Of a DNA stretch of 64,000 nt, positions 1-11,219 are shown piece after piece. The position numbers and the translations under genes are program-made. This DNA comes from Dendrobium chrysotoxum (taxonomy: Eukaryota; Streptophyta; Magnoliopsida; Asparagales; Orchidaceae). Positions within the stretch are counted from its first letter, which is position 1, and each line of letters opens with the position of its first letter. The notes below the pieces were generated by a model. The model worked only from the letters and a program-made list of their open reading frames with translations, was not told where the DNA came from and did not search any database. The stretch is taken from NCBI GenBank assembly GCA_019925795.1, contig CM034298.1:22745556-22809555 (forward strand), given 5' to 3'.

Positions 1-1360
1 TTGTAACATGGTCTCTAATGACGTGATGCCTTATATCAATGGGTTTGGTTCTAGAATATTGGATTGGATTCTTAGAAATATAGATGACATTGATGTTATC
101 ACATAGAACTGAAATTGTGCCAACAGGTAATCCTAAATCCAAAACTTGTTGCTTCAACCAAAAGACTTGGGCCACACAACTTCCTAAGGCAACGTGCTCA
201 GCTTAAGCAGTGGAAAGTGTAATTGAGTTCTATTTTCTATTGGACTAGGAGACTAAAGACTGTCCTATGAATTGGCAAGTTCCAGAAGTGCTCTTTCTAT
301 CCACCCTACACCCTGCAAAATCAGAATCAAAATATCCAATAATCTCAAAAGAAGTGTTGTGCCTAGGGTACCAGATTCCTAGGTTTGGGGTCCCTAAAAG
401 ATATCTAAGAATTCTCTTAACAACAGTCAGATGGGGCTCTTTAGGATCAGCTTGAAATCTAGGACAAAGATAAACACTAAACATAATATCAGGTCGGCTA
501 GCAGTCAGGTAAAGCAGTGATCCAATTATTCCCCTAAACTTCTTCTGGTCAACAGATTTTCTATTTGAATCCTTATCTAACTGAACAGTGGAACTCATGG
601 GAGTGTTGATTGGCTTAGCTTTGTCCATTTCATATTTTTCCAAGATGTCCTTAGTGTATTTTGATTAATTCAGAAAGGTTTCACCATCAATTTGCCTTAT
701 ACTAAACCCCAAAAAGTAGGACAATTCTCCCATCATACTCATCTCAAACTCCTTACTCATTGTCTTAGAAAAATCATCACATAAATTTTTATCAGAAGAT
801 CCAAAAAGTATATCATCAATATAGATTTGGACAATAAGTAAATCATCTCCTACTCTCCTCAGAAAAAGGGTGGTGTCTACGCTCCCCTTAACAAACTCTC
901 TTTTTAATAGGAATGCGCTAAGCCTCTCATACCAAGCTCTGGGTGCCTATTTCAATTCATATAAGGCCTTTTTTAATTTGTAAACATGATCTAGATATTG
1001 GGAACTCTCAAAACTTGGGGGTTATTCTACAAAAATATCCTCCTTTATTACCCCATTCAAAAAAGCACTCTTGACATCCATTTGAAATAACTTAAATCCC
1101 TTATAACAGGTAAAGGCTAGTAGCACTCTAATGGCTTCTAATCTAGCTACATGAGCAAAGGTCTCCTCAAAATTAATCCCTTCAATTTGATTGTACCCCT
1201 TAGCCTCCAATCTTGCCTTATTCCGAACCACCACACCAAAATCATTCATCTTATTCTTAAAGACCCACTTGGTTCCCACTATACTTTGATTCCTAGGTCT
1301 TTCTACTAACTCCCAAACATCATTTCTTATAAATTGATTCAATTCCTCTAGCATAACCAA
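1..1360 (-). pseudogene. Copia reverse transcriptase and RNase H (decayed)
   Basis: The RT begins near 1360 with the copia motif WELVERP, then TKWVFKNKM, then FQMDVKSAFLNG, which carries the first catalytic aspartate. The catalytic YIDD box is intact near 810-825. The next block (245-643) contains TPMSS and SRPDIMFSV, the RT-RNase H connection. Below 244 the RNase H continues with a recognisable CDN and a RHH..RDH block, but has in-frame stops. A frameshift separates this block from the upstream linker, because the 1022-1360 and 1348-1533 frames overlap. The protein would copy element RNA into DNA in cytoplasmic particles, but this copy cannot be translated through. It is cut by the window edge. 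Confidence 0.88.
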
Positions 1361-2591
1361 GATCCAAATTCATCAGAAAGGGCTTGATTGATGTTGGTGG
1401 GTTTAGTCATTGAGATAAAGGCATGGTGGTTTACTTCTTTCCTAAGTCCATGCCTAGTCCTTACACCTTCAGAAGGGTCTCCTAAGATCAATTCTTTAGG
1501 ATGACTCAAAAAATATTTCCAATCTCTAGGCATTGTAGGTTCTACCCTTTCCTCTAGATTTGCATTTTTAACCCCTTGGGTAATCTCTCCTACCTCTTAT
1601 TCTTCCTCAACTCTAGTCACCTTACAATCAGATTCATCAAACACCATATGAGTTGTCTCCTCCACCACCAAAGTCCTCTTATTAAACACCCTAAAGGATT
1701 TTCCCACACTAGAATAGCCTAAGAACACTCCTTTATCAGATTTGGTATCAAATTTTCCTAAGGATGATTTCCCATTATTCAAAATGAAAGCCTTGCAGCC
1801 AAAGACATGGAGGTGGGACAGGTTTGGAGTTCTACCCTTAATGATCTCATAAGATGTCTTATTCAGATTGGATCTAATATTCATCCTATTTAGCACATAA
1901 CAGGCAATGTTCACCACTTTAGCCCAAAAGTATTTTGGAAGTGAATACTCAGCAAGCATGGCACTAGCGGCTTCCACTAAGATCCTGTTCTTCCTTTCAG
2001 CTACCCAGTTCTATTGAGGGGTCCTAGGAGCTAAAAAGTTATGGCTAATCCCTTGCTCCTCACAAAATATTCAAAATCTCACATTTTCAAACTCCCCCTT
2101 ATGATCGCTATGGTTGGTCAAAATCTCACAACCTAACTTCTTTTGAATCTAAGTAGATAAAGATTTAAATTCACCAAATGACTCAAATTTATGTGACAAA
2201 AATTTAATCCAAGTGAACCTCAAGTAATCATCAACACTCACAAATCTATAGACTTTTCCCCTAAGCTGGCAGTGCTAATGGGTCTAAAGAGATCCATGTG
2301 AAGGACTTCTAAAGGTCTAGAGGTGCTGATATCCTTAATGGAGTGGAAGGAGGACTGGACTTACTTTCCTAATTGACAGGCATCACACAGGTGATCCTTA
2401 GTGAACTTAATCTTGGGGACACCTCTAACTAAGTCCTTTTGGGTGACTCTCCTAAGGGTTTTCATACTGGCATCACATAATCTCCTGTACCACAACCAAG
2501 ACTCATCAGCAGCAATTTTTAAGCAAATTGAAACATCAATTTTAAAGCAGCTTACATCCAGCATATAGACATTATTGATCTTTTGTCCCAA
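1348..2591 (-). pseudogene. Copia integrase with pre-integrase zinc region and linker
   Basis: The GAG-pre-integrase segment is at 2361-2591 and ends in LCDACQLGK. Its HHCC zinc site is damaged: the family motif WHRRLGHAS reads WYRRLCDAS here. Next comes the catalytic core, with the first aspartate in a HMDLF context near 2310. The C-terminal integrase block at 1597-1977 shows the glutamate-distal segment EAASAMLAEYSLPKYFWAK and the copia motif GKFDTKSDKGVFLGYS. A linker to RT lies at 1348-1590 (PKELILGDPSEGVRTR). Several frameshifts and stops make it non-functional. Integrase would join the cDNA to host chromatin. Confidence 0.85.
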
Positions 2592-2599
2592 TAAAATAA

Positions 2600-2885
2600 T
2601 TTTGTCATTTAAGCTTATAATGTAGCAAGTGGGCAGGAACTTGATATTGTATTCTTTGTCACAGAGTTGACTGATGCTCAGTAAGTTTTATTTCAATCCA
2701 TCTACAAGCAAAATATTATCAATAATGCAAATTTTTGAATCACTAATTATACCTGCTCCTACCACCCTCATGGTGTTGTTGTCTCCAAGTGTAACCTTGC
2801 CTCCAGCCCTGGCCTCCAGCGAAATGAATTGATTTGCATCTCCAGTCATATATCTTGAGCATCTACTGTCTAGGTATCACATGCT
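2600..2885 (-). pseudogene. Copia aspartic protease relic
   Basis: On the minus strand the frame from about 2882 reads YLDSRCSRYMTGD. This is the copia protease active-site region (family form WYLDSGCSRHMTGD), with a stop replacing Trp, Gly to Arg in the DSG triad and His to Tyr. The block LGDNNTMRVVGAG and the ILLVDGLK..NLLSISQLCD segment follow, as in other copia proteases. The mutated DSG makes it catalytically dead. The plus-strand copy at 7110-7260 has an independent lesion in the same triad (DSE). Confidence 0.8.
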
Positions 2886-3215
2886 CTCATGAGATCTTAT
2901 GTGAGAGCACACCTGCAAAATCATCACATGTCAGATTTAGGAACACAAACAAGTTTGGGTTTCTTCTTATAAAAAGAAGAATATAATGCATGTGTTGTGC
3001 TATGAAGCATGCAATTTGGGCCTCCATATCTAATATGTACTATGGTGAACAGTGTAGGTGTGGGAGATGTGTCCTAACATGCCACATGAAAAATATCTAA
3101 CAACAGGAAAAGGGTTAACTAATCTATGTGGGTGATAGTGCCTCTTCCTATGTTTGAATGAAACATATTTTGATTATTTTGAAACAGATTCTTTAAAAGG
3201 TGGAGGTGCATAAAA

Positions 3216-3775
3216 CTATGCAAAAGTAGGAGGTGTTTTATTTTTCTTAAAAGCACTAATTTTTACTCTTAGAAATTCATTCTCCTTTTTTAGACTTATA
3301 ATTTTAAATTTTAATGCATGCTCACTACTACTCAAGTCACATGCTATAGTATCTAGTTCTTTAAATGTTTTCTCTAAGTCAACATGCAATCTTCTTAATG
3401 AATCATGCTCAGATGATAAATCAGAATGTTTTTTGTTCAATTCATCAAATTTATCAAGTAAAGACATGTGATTGTTATCAAGTATAGAATGATCTTTAAT
3501 CAAAATATCATGCTCTTTTTTGTAAATTTAATAATTCCAATTTCAGGCTGGCATGAGTTTTCATAAGTTTCCTATACGATGAATGAATTTTCTCAGAAAT
3601 ATCTAGCAATTGATCATAACTTAGCTCGCATATCTCTTCTTGATCAAACTAACTAGGATGATTATCAGCCATCACACATAAGTTTGTAGTCTCCTCTTCA
3701 GTTTTAGTCTTAGAGGAGTCAAATACAGAATCTGCCCAAAACACCTTTTGAATCCGCTTCTTGAAAGTAAGGAGT
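3216..3775 (-). pseudogene. SIRE-type gag C-terminal coiled-coil segment
   Basis: The minus-strand frames read a long heptad-rich, Lys/Glu/Leu-rich stretch (LLDKFDELNKKHSDLSSEHD and onward). It is preceded at 3640-3760 by an acidic DSSKTKTEEETTNLCVMAD segment, the usual SIRE gag order of zinc knuckle, acidic stretch, coiled coil, protease. A frameshift near 3510 breaks it. The zinc knuckle that should lie just upstream is absent, because the minus-strand element ends at about 3776. Confidence 0.72.
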
Positions 3776-4067
3776 TAGTATCAATAATAAATAAATTGAA
3801 AAGTCTACTAAAGTACAAGCATCAACATCAACAAAAGTGGAACAAAGTTAAAACAGGTAAAAATATTAAGATTTCTTCTAATATTATTTGCTTTGGATGT
3901 AGAAAACCTGTACATATGAAAAATTAGTGCCTGAACTTAAAAATCCTTCATGAAAAGGAAAAGGGTAAAGCTAAGTAAATTATAATAAGGGCAAATAATG
4001 TAAAGCAAAAAATCTCCTAGGCAGACCTAGCTTTTGAATCATCAGACTAGGAGCGAGATGATGTGAA
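3776..4067 (+). pseudogene. Copia gag zinc-knuckle fragment, plus strand
   Basis: A CCHC knuckle is readable at 3889-3930: CFGCRKPVHMKN, an in-frame stop, then Cys, with CX2CX4HX4C spacing. It is followed by a Lys-rich tail and an AFESSD acidic stretch, matching the post-knuckle part of SIRE gag. The fragment begins at the head-to-head junction with the minus-strand element and ends near 4067, where it runs straight into 3' spacer sequence. All of pol is therefore missing between them, so it is an internally deleted element. Confidence 0.6.
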
Positions 4068-5410
4068 TTAATATTTTGCTTGTGTGTTTGTGTTTATGTT
4101 TTTACTTTTTTGTTATTTTTTATTTATTGAGTTTTTATTTTAGGTGTTATTTTTTATGTTTTATTTCTCTTTTTCTTTATTTTTTGTTTTTCTTTTATAA
4201 TTTTAAAGTTAGTTTCTATATTGTTTGTGTAGTTTCTCTGATTAGCACACACATATCACCTTTTGTTTCATATACACTTTAGAAAATTAAAATTATTTTT
4301 CAAAGATCATATTTTCTAAAAATGAAAATTTTACCTCCTATTTTTCTAAAAATTCTATATAAGTTGTGGCTGATTTCTTTAAAATCAGGCAAAGGAAGGA
4401 AACTCTTGATTTTGTCTTTCTATCTTATTTCTTTATATAAGGCTATTTCACTTTTGACTCAATCTATTTCATATTATAAATTAGTTTTTGATATTGAATC
4501 TTTTTTATCTCCCTATATTTTGTCTATCTCATAGGGATCTTTTACAAGTTAATGAACCTACTTCAAAGATTATCTTAATCAGGTTGTTCATCCTTATCAT
4601 AAGAATAGGGTTTGATGATTTTAAAGATTTAGAAAGGAGGTAAATTATAAAAATTAGAAGAGGCATAAAATGAGCCCAAAACTGAAAAGATGCGCAATAT
4701 CACCAAATCGAAAAGATGTACAAAGAGTACCAAAATGAAAAGAGGCACAAAATGAGCCCACAAAAAGTTAGCTTTCATTCTTATAAATCTCTAAAGTTTA
4801 GAAAACCCATATATCTTTTTGATAAGTTCGTTACTTGACTTTGAAAATCATAATTTAAGATTCATTACTCTGCACTAATCTTCTATTAGATATATTTCAT
4901 GAAAAGAGTTTTGAAAAGATTTTTATTTCCTTATTTAATTTGCTTCTTGATTTAGATAATGGCTTAAAAAGTTTTTTTAGCCTTTTTAAAACTTGAGTTT
5001 GGATTAACAATTTCTAAATCTCTAACTTTTCTAGGTTATGAGTAGTCAATTCATGCCTTACTAAGCTTTTGAATAAAATTAAGAGGTAACTTTCTCATTA
5101 CAAGAAAATTCTTGATATTTCAAAATGATTTTTCAAAAAAAAAAATCACCAGATCAGGGACCATTTTTGATCTCTTAGTCTATTTTTTCTTTTTTGTGTT
5201 TTTATGCTCCTCTTCTTTTTGATAATGTCAAAAGAGGGAGAATGTACTGTTGTATTTATGAAGTTTATTTGTATTATATTTTTTTAAAATAAAAAAATTA
5301 TGTTTCTCCCTATTTTTAAAGTCTTTTCTTAGTGAGGGGGAGATTAGAAGAAAATATTTTTTTTTGCAAATTCAACAAGTAATATTTGCCATCATAAAAA
5401 AGGGAGAGAT
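4068..5410 (+). other. Copia 3' spacer (post-pol region) of the deleted element
   Basis: This AT-rich stretch has no long meaningful frame. It is collinear with the sequence after the plus-strand copia pol: 4340-4620 resembles 10340-10560, and 4660-5240 resembles 15313-15900. Both carry short motifs of the type GAGGCACAAAATGAGCC, repeated several times. Near its end, GATAATGTCAAAAGAGGGAG and a purine-rich AAAAAAGGGAGAGA tract (to about 5409) precede the LTR. The latter is the likely polypurine tract. Confidence 0.65.
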
Positions 5411-6905
5411 TATTACGACTTGGGCTCACGAGTTTTGGTTTTAATGATAACAAATATTATGACTCACATCTCCTAGTATTTGTAATATATATTTATTTAT
5501 GTGTATACTAATATTTTAGAAATAACATGCACCTTCCAATAAAGATTCAAGGCTCAAGAATAGATAGAATATGCTATGATGTGATGATATTTATAATTTT
5601 TATTAATGTACTTTTTGATTTCTTGAGTCAAGTCCTGTAAGGGTGTATGCTTGCTTGTAACCATGCACACACATACTCAGGGGGAGTGAGATCTAGTCAA
5701 AACCAGAATTTCAACTTTTGAATAAATCATACTAGATGATTTAAATCATCCAAGATGAACTATTCATTGAACTAATCATTCTAGATGATATTTATATCAT
5801 CTTGGATGATTCATTATGATCTTAAAACCCTAGCCGCCATGATAATTTAGGCAAGAATTTAAGATTCAAATTTTGTTCTAATAGTCCTGGATGATCTAGA
5901 TCATCTTGGAAGATCTATGATAATGTTGCCTAAATTAATCATGTGATTATTCAATCAAATATGCATAATTTGATATTCTGATAGTCCTAGACGATCTGTA
6001 TATCATATTGAATAATTTGTGCAAAATTTATAATAATCATCTTAGACTATCTTGAGATCGTCCAGGACTATCAGGTCAAATTCTACACATCATCCTGGAT
6101 GATCCTGCGATTATCCTGGATGATCTTTGGCAATGAAATTGAGTTTTTGGGGTTTTCTGAAGCCGTCTTTTTAAGCACATCATCTTGAATGATCCTGCGA
6201 TCGTCCTGGATAATCTTTGCTGCCAGAACTAATTTGAAAAGGTTTTTGGAGCTCTCTATTTAAGCTTTCTCAAGGTACTTGATAAGTGTCTTTGGCAGCC
6301 ATTGAGGCTTCATTTCATCTGGAGAAAACTTGAAGCGAGAGCTTGTAAGGGAGAGAGGAAAGAGTGGAGTTTGAGAGGGAGAAGAGCCTTAGAAGGGGGA
6401 TTTTTGAGGGACTGTGAGGGGATTCACACGGTTGCTTCGGCAAGCTTGCACCTAAGTACCATCGAATTCAAGGGTCATCTCGAGGGAAGTTTTGAGAAGA
6501 AGAAGATCTATTAGGTGTCGAAAGACCCGACTACTCGGACGCACCGGGGAAGGTGGAAGTGATTTTGTAAGGGCTTCTTCGCCTAACTGTGGGTGCTAAA
6601 GGAGAGTCACTAAAGGTGTAGTGCAATACTCAGAGGGTGCCTCCGGGGAGTGGACATAAGTCAGGTTAGACCAAACCACTATAAATCTGGTGTCTTCTTT
6701 TTTATTATTTTCTGCATTTTATTTTACTACGATTAACTACTTGGGTGAAATCTGTGATTGATCTTTTTATTATTGATTTAATTTATTTCTGCTGCAAGAT
6801 ATAAAAAAATATTTCTTTTTGTTAAAGAAGTTTTTTTTTTAAAATATCCAATTCACCCCTCCCCCCTCTTGGTTAGCCTCGGGACTAATTCTTTAGGGTT
6901 TAACA
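5411..6905 (+). repeat. SIRE-like copia LTR (plus strand)
   Basis: The start TATTACGACTTGGGCTCACG follows a polypurine tract, and the end is TTTAACA. The terminal region, including CCTCTTGGTTAGCCTCGGGA, matches in reverse complement the LTR that begins at 31320. No methionine-tRNA primer site follows 6905; the sequence goes straight into mid-element copia sequence. It therefore behaves as a 3' LTR or a solo LTR joined to another fragment. Positions 5700-6230 carry repeated dyads of the form GATCATCCTGGATGATC. The other LTR of the same family is about 1.65 kb long. Confidence 0.82.
6256..6264 (+). promoter_or_regulatory. Possible LTR TATA box
   Basis: CTATTTAAG lies just downstream of the dyad-rich part of the LTR. 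This matches the position of the clearer CTATAAAAG in the reverse-oriented LTR of the same family (61263-61271, minus strand). The position fits a U3 promoter, but there is no transcript evidence. Confidence 0.35.
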
Positions 6906-7640
6906 CCCCTCATGAACTTTTATCTCCCACACTTGTAATATCTACCGTAAAACATATTTAGTGTTGAGACCAAAATTACAAAATTCACAGCATGACATGC
7001 AAACAATTTATCCTACATTCCATATGGTGAAACCTAAATTTATTTGGGTTCTCAAATCTGACCACTAATGATTTTGTAGGGATGTTCTCACAAAAGGCCT
7101 CATGAGAGCATATGATACCTAGACAGTGAATGTTCAAGACACATAATTGGAGATGCAAATCAATTCATTTCACTAGAGGCCAGGGTAGGAGGTAAGGTGA
7201 CACTTGGAGATAACACCATCAGAAAAGTGGTGGGCTCATGTATAATTGGCAACTCAAAAAAAATTTATTAAAAATATTTTAGTGGTAGATGGCTTAAAAT
7301 ATAATCCACTCAGTGTAAGCTAGCTTTGTAATAAAGGCTTCAGCATTAAATTTTTGTCTACCAGCTACATTATAATCTTAAATGAAAATACTATGCTGCA
7401 AAGAAAAAAGAATTAATAATATTTACATGCTTGATTTAAACCATGTTGAACCTGCTGCCTTTCTTTGCCAAAAAACTATTGCTGATGAATCCTTATTATG
7501 GCATAGGAGATTGTGTCAAGTAAGCATAAAAAATCTTTAAAAAATCACTCAAACATACTTAGTGAGAGGCATACCCAAACTAGAGTTCACTAAGGACCAC
7601 CTATGCGATGCCTGTTAGTTCGAAAAGTAAGTCAAATCCT
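6906..7640 (+). pseudogene. Copia protease and pre-integrase region, 5'-truncated
   Basis: Alignment with the minus-strand copy starts abruptly at 6906 (equivalent to about 3090 there), so gag is missing. The protease active-site block from 7110 reads YLDSECSRHIIGDANQF, with the DSG glycine replaced by Glu and a stop where Trp is expected. The pre-integrase segment follows (LWHRRLCQ...LCDAC, about 7490-7615) and ends in a stop. Multiple stops make this a relic. Confidence 0.78.
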
Positions 7641-8410
7641 CCTTTTACTCAACCAAGGGCATTAACACTAGCAAACCTTTAGAAGTCCTTTACATGGATC
7701 TCTTTGGACCTGTTAGCACTACAAGCCTAGGAGAGAAAGTCTTTGGGTATTTGATCATTGATGATTACTTGAGGTTTACTTGGGTTAGATTCCTATCTCG
7801 TGAAAAATAAATCATTCGAGAAATTTAGGATATTCTCCACTTGGATTCAAAGGAAGCTAGGTTGTGAAATTCTTACAATTCATAGTGATCATGGTGGAGA
7901 GTTTGAAAATAAAAAATTTGAATCTTACTATAAGGAGCAAGGGATAGATTATAAGTTTTCAACTCCTAGAAATCCTCAAAGGAACGGGGTAGCTGAAAAA
8001 AAAAAAGAATAGGTCCCTGGTAGAAGCCGCTAGCGCCATGTTAGCTAAATACTCACTTCCTAAATATTTCTCGACAGAAGTAGTGAATCTTATATGTTCT
8101 AAATAGGGTTAATATTAGATACAAGCTGAACAAGACACCCTATGAAATCCTTAAGGGGAAGACACCCAACCTCGCTCACCTTTATGTCTTTGGATGTAAA
8201 GTGTTTATTCTAAATAATTGGAAATCTCTGTTAGGAAAGTTTGGCCCAAAATCTGATGGAGTCTTCCTAGGATACTCAAATGTTGGAAAATCTTTTAGAG
8301 TTTTCAATAAAAGTACACTAGTGACAGAGGAGACCACTCATATAGTTTTTAATGAATCTGATAATTCTGGAGGGTCTATGGTGGAAGAAGAAGTAATAGA
8401 AATCATCTAA
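7641..8410 (+). pseudogene. Copia integrase core and C-terminal block (decayed)
   Basis: The first catalytic Asp lies in YMDLFGPV near 7690. The second lies in TIHSDHGGEFEN near 7880, and the catalytic Glu in NGVAEKK near 7990. A run of A residues at 7996-8008 causes a frameshift after the Glu. The C-terminal block at 8201-8410 contains GKFGPKSDGVFLGYSNVGKS. All three DDE residues survive, but stops and frameshifts disable the gene. The next 150 bp is the linker to RT (PKELILGDISEGVRTRHG). Confidence 0.85.
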
Positions 8411-8559
8411 GGAGTAGAATCTATAAATCTAGAGGAAATGGTATAACCTAAAAATTTACTGCCTAGAGAATGGAGATATTCTTCAAGTCATCCTAAAGAA
8501 TTGATCTTAGGAGACATATCTGAAGGTGTTAGAACTAGGCATGGACTTAGAAAATAAGT

Positions 8560-9440
8560 AAACCACTCTACCTTTATCTCAATAATTAAACCCACCAATA
8601 TAAATTAAGCCCTATCTGATGAATTATGGATCCTAGCCACACAAGAAGAGTTAAATCAATTTATGAGAAATAATATTTGGGAACTAGTTGAAAGACCTAA
8701 GGACTAGAGTGTTGTTGGAATTAAATGGGTTTTCAAAAATAAAATGAATGATTCTGGTGTAGTGGTGAGAATTAAAGTAAGATTAGTGTCTAAGGGGTAT
8801 AACTAGATAGAAGGGGTTGACTTTGAAGAGATCTTTACCCTTGTAGCTAGATTAGAAGCCATTAGGGTGCTACTAGCCTTTACTTACTTTAAGAGATTCA
8901 AACTATACCAAATGGATGTTAAAAGTGCCTTTCTGAATGGGGTAATAAAGGAAGATGTGTATGTTGAAAATCCCCTGGCTTTGAAAATTAATAATTTTCT
9001 AATTATATGTAGAATTAAAAAAGGCATTATATAGACTAAAATAAGTACTGAGAGTATGGTATGAAAGACTAATCACATTTTTATTAGAGAGAACATTTAT
9101 TAAGGGGAGCGTAGACACCACCCTATTTCTAAAAAAGGTAGGAGATAAACTACTCATTGTCCAAATTTATGTTGATAATATTCTATTTGGATCTTTTGAT
9201 AAAAATTTATGTGATAAATTTTTAAAAATAATGAGTAAGGAGTTTGAGATGAGTATGATGGGAGAACTGACCTACTTTTTTGGATTTAGTATAAGGCAGA
9301 AAGATGATGGAATTTTTTTTAGTCAATCAAAATACATTAAGGACATCCTTAAGAAATATGAAATGGATAAAGCCAAGCTAATAAACACTCCTATGAGTTC
9401 TACTGTTCAGCTCGATAAGGATTCAAATGGAAAATAATTG
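8560..9440 (+). pseudogene. Copia reverse transcriptase (decayed, YVDN)
   Basis: The readable blocks are WELVERPKD, IKWVFKNKMNDSG, YQMDVKSAFLNG and GELTYFFGFSIRQ. The catalytic YxDD box reads YVDN, because the second Asp codon is AAT at 9177-9179. A G-to-A transition explains this, and the change abolishes polymerase activity in this family. Further stops occur near 8706, 8806 and 9028. The last open block (9231-9437) ends in a stop after DKDSNGK. Confidence 0.88.
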
Positions 9441-10090
9441 GATCACTTCTTTACTTTACTACTAGCAGACCTAATATTATATTTAGCATTTATCTATATA
9501 CTAGATTTTGGGTTATTCCAAAAGAGTCCCACTTGACTGTTGTGAAAAGAGTCCTTAAATATATCATAGGAACCTAATACTTAGGAATCGGGTATCCTAG
9601 GCATTGTACTTCCTTTGAAATCATAAGACATTCTGATTTAGACTTTGTAGGATGTAGAGTTGATAGGAAAAATACTTCTAAAATATATCAATTTATCGGA
9701 CAGTCCTTAGTCTCCTGGTCCAGCAGAAAATAGAACTCAGTTGCTCTGTCAACTATTAAAACTGAATACATAGCCTTAGGAAGTTATGTGGCCCAAGTTC
9801 TTTAGTTAAAGTAATAAATACTGGATTTAGGATTACTTGTAGGCACCATTTCAATCTTATGTGATAACACTAGTGCCATCTATATTTTAAAGAATCCAAT
9901 CCAACACTCTGTGACCAAACACTTATATATAAGGCACCATTTCATTAGGGACCATATTACCAAAGGAGATATAGAGCTACACCATGTAGTAACTAAAAAT
10001 CAACTTGTTGATATCTTTACAAAACTACTGGCCTTTGAAACCTTCAACATCTTAAGAACTAGATTAGGTGTGATAGATATTCATGCTTGA
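9441..10090 (+). pseudogene. Copia RNase H (decayed)
   Basis: Shifting frames show NSVALSTIKTEYIALGSYVA (catalytic Glu region), ILCDNTSAIYILKNP (catalytic Asp region) and RHHFIRDHITKGDIELHHV. The last is the conserved end of copia RNase H. The frame closes with IDIHA and a TGA at 10088-10090. Many stops and small indels are present. Its mirror copy is at 1-244 on the minus strand. Confidence 0.85.
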
Positions 10091-10629
10091 AATTGATGCT
10101 TTCTTTTTCTATTTTTTTCTTATTTTATTTATATGTTTATTGCTACTTATATGTTTTTGTTTTATGCTTTGATTTTATGTTATCTTTTATTCAGTGATTT
10201 AAGATTCAGATCACTGCTCACTTCATCTATTGAATTTATTCTTTAAATGACATTTTTTCTTATTTTTATTTAGAAGGATGTAAGGAGTGATTGATTCCTC
10301 TAAAATAATTTAAGAAAAAAACATTGATGATTATTTCTCTTTTTCTAACTCCTTTAATAGTGTATTTTCTTTTTGAATCAAAATCTATTTCAAATTAAAA
10401 GTTAGACTTTGAAATAGAGATCTATTTTATCTTTCTACGGTAATCTATCTTATATGAATAATATTCCAAGTCAATGAATCTCTTTTAAGTTTTTTTAATT
10501 AAGTTGTTTGTATTTATCATATAGATAGAAATTTTTTTGTGGTTTATTCTTTCTTCTATAAGAAAGTGAGCTTACCTTCTCTTATATTTAGAAGATAATT
10601 TCACAACTGAGAATTTTTTTAAAGATTTA
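10091..10629 (+). other. Copia 3' spacer, first half (interrupted)
   Basis: AT-rich post-pol spacer, related to 4340-4620. It is split by a DNA transposon at 10630. The 3-bp TTA at 10627-10629 is the left copy of that transposon's target duplication. Confidence 0.65.
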
Positions 10630-10770
10630 GGGGCTGTTTGGTTGCCTGAATTAGGAGTGTAAAGTAATGTAAATACATGTATTTGCTAAATTTAGTCGTT
10701 TGGTTGATTTTGAGCGGAGCATAACGAAGATTTCGGAGGAATTAGCGGTGTATTAGGGACCTCTGTTCGC

Positions 10771-11219
10771 GTGACTCTGAAACCCGCTCAAATTGAGCGG
10801 GTTAGAAATACGCTAGCGCGAGAAAAAATGACGACCCCTCGCGCGATGGCTTCGAGAGCTTACAAATGCGTCATTCTTCTCCGTTCTTCCCACGCGAAGG
10901 TCTCTCAATGTCTCGAAGCCAAACCCTTCTCTCGCAGCTTCTCTCTCGCCTTTCTTGATCGCGAGCTACACGAAACCAGATCCTCATCCATTCACTCCGC
11001 CTCTCCCTCTCTTGGTGATTGTTTCGCACGACTCCAAGGGAACCGAAGTCCCCATCTGCCCTCTCTCACTCTCGGTTTCACACACCTAGCCCGAAGTTGA
11101 CGTCGGCAGTTCGCCCTAGCCGACCCTTCTCCTTCTCGAGTGCAGGTATATCAGAGAAGGCCTTTACCCGTAGAAGTTTGCTTCCCATCTTTCTTCCATC
11201 GCCGTCCTCTTAACAGCGG
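10771..11219 (+). other. GC-rich, gene-like block inside the Harbinger element (possible captured fragment)
   Basis: This stretch is much richer in G+C and CpG than its surroundings. It carries open frames at 10771-11100 and 11019-11213 with Ser/Arg-rich products and no recognised domain. It looks like the 5' end of a plant gene (CT-rich leader, then an intron-like AT-rich region after 11220). Capture of host sequence by a non-autonomous transposon would explain it. An ordinary GC-rich sub-terminal transposon region is the alternative. Confidence 0.35.

Larger units (their letters stand above)
1..3775 (-). mobile_element. Partial SIRE-like Ty1/copia retrotransposon, minus strand
   Basis: Read on the minus strand from 3775 down to 1, the order is gag C-terminal coiled coil, protease, pre-integrase zinc region, integrase, reverse transcriptase and RNase H. 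This PR-IN-RT-RH order is diagnostic of Ty1/copia, and the long coiled coil after gag is typical of the SIRE/Maximus lineage. The element is broken by frameshifts and in-frame stops. Its 3' end lies outside the window, and its 5' part (gag N-terminus, 5' LTR) is missing because the sequence switches to plus-strand copia near 3776. The related plus-strand copy at 6906-10090 is collinear with it. Confidence 0.9.

Noticed and set aside
6302..6514. 70-codon open frame
   Set aside because: It lies inside the copia LTR, in the region expected to be the transcribed leader, and has no homologous frame in the other LTR.
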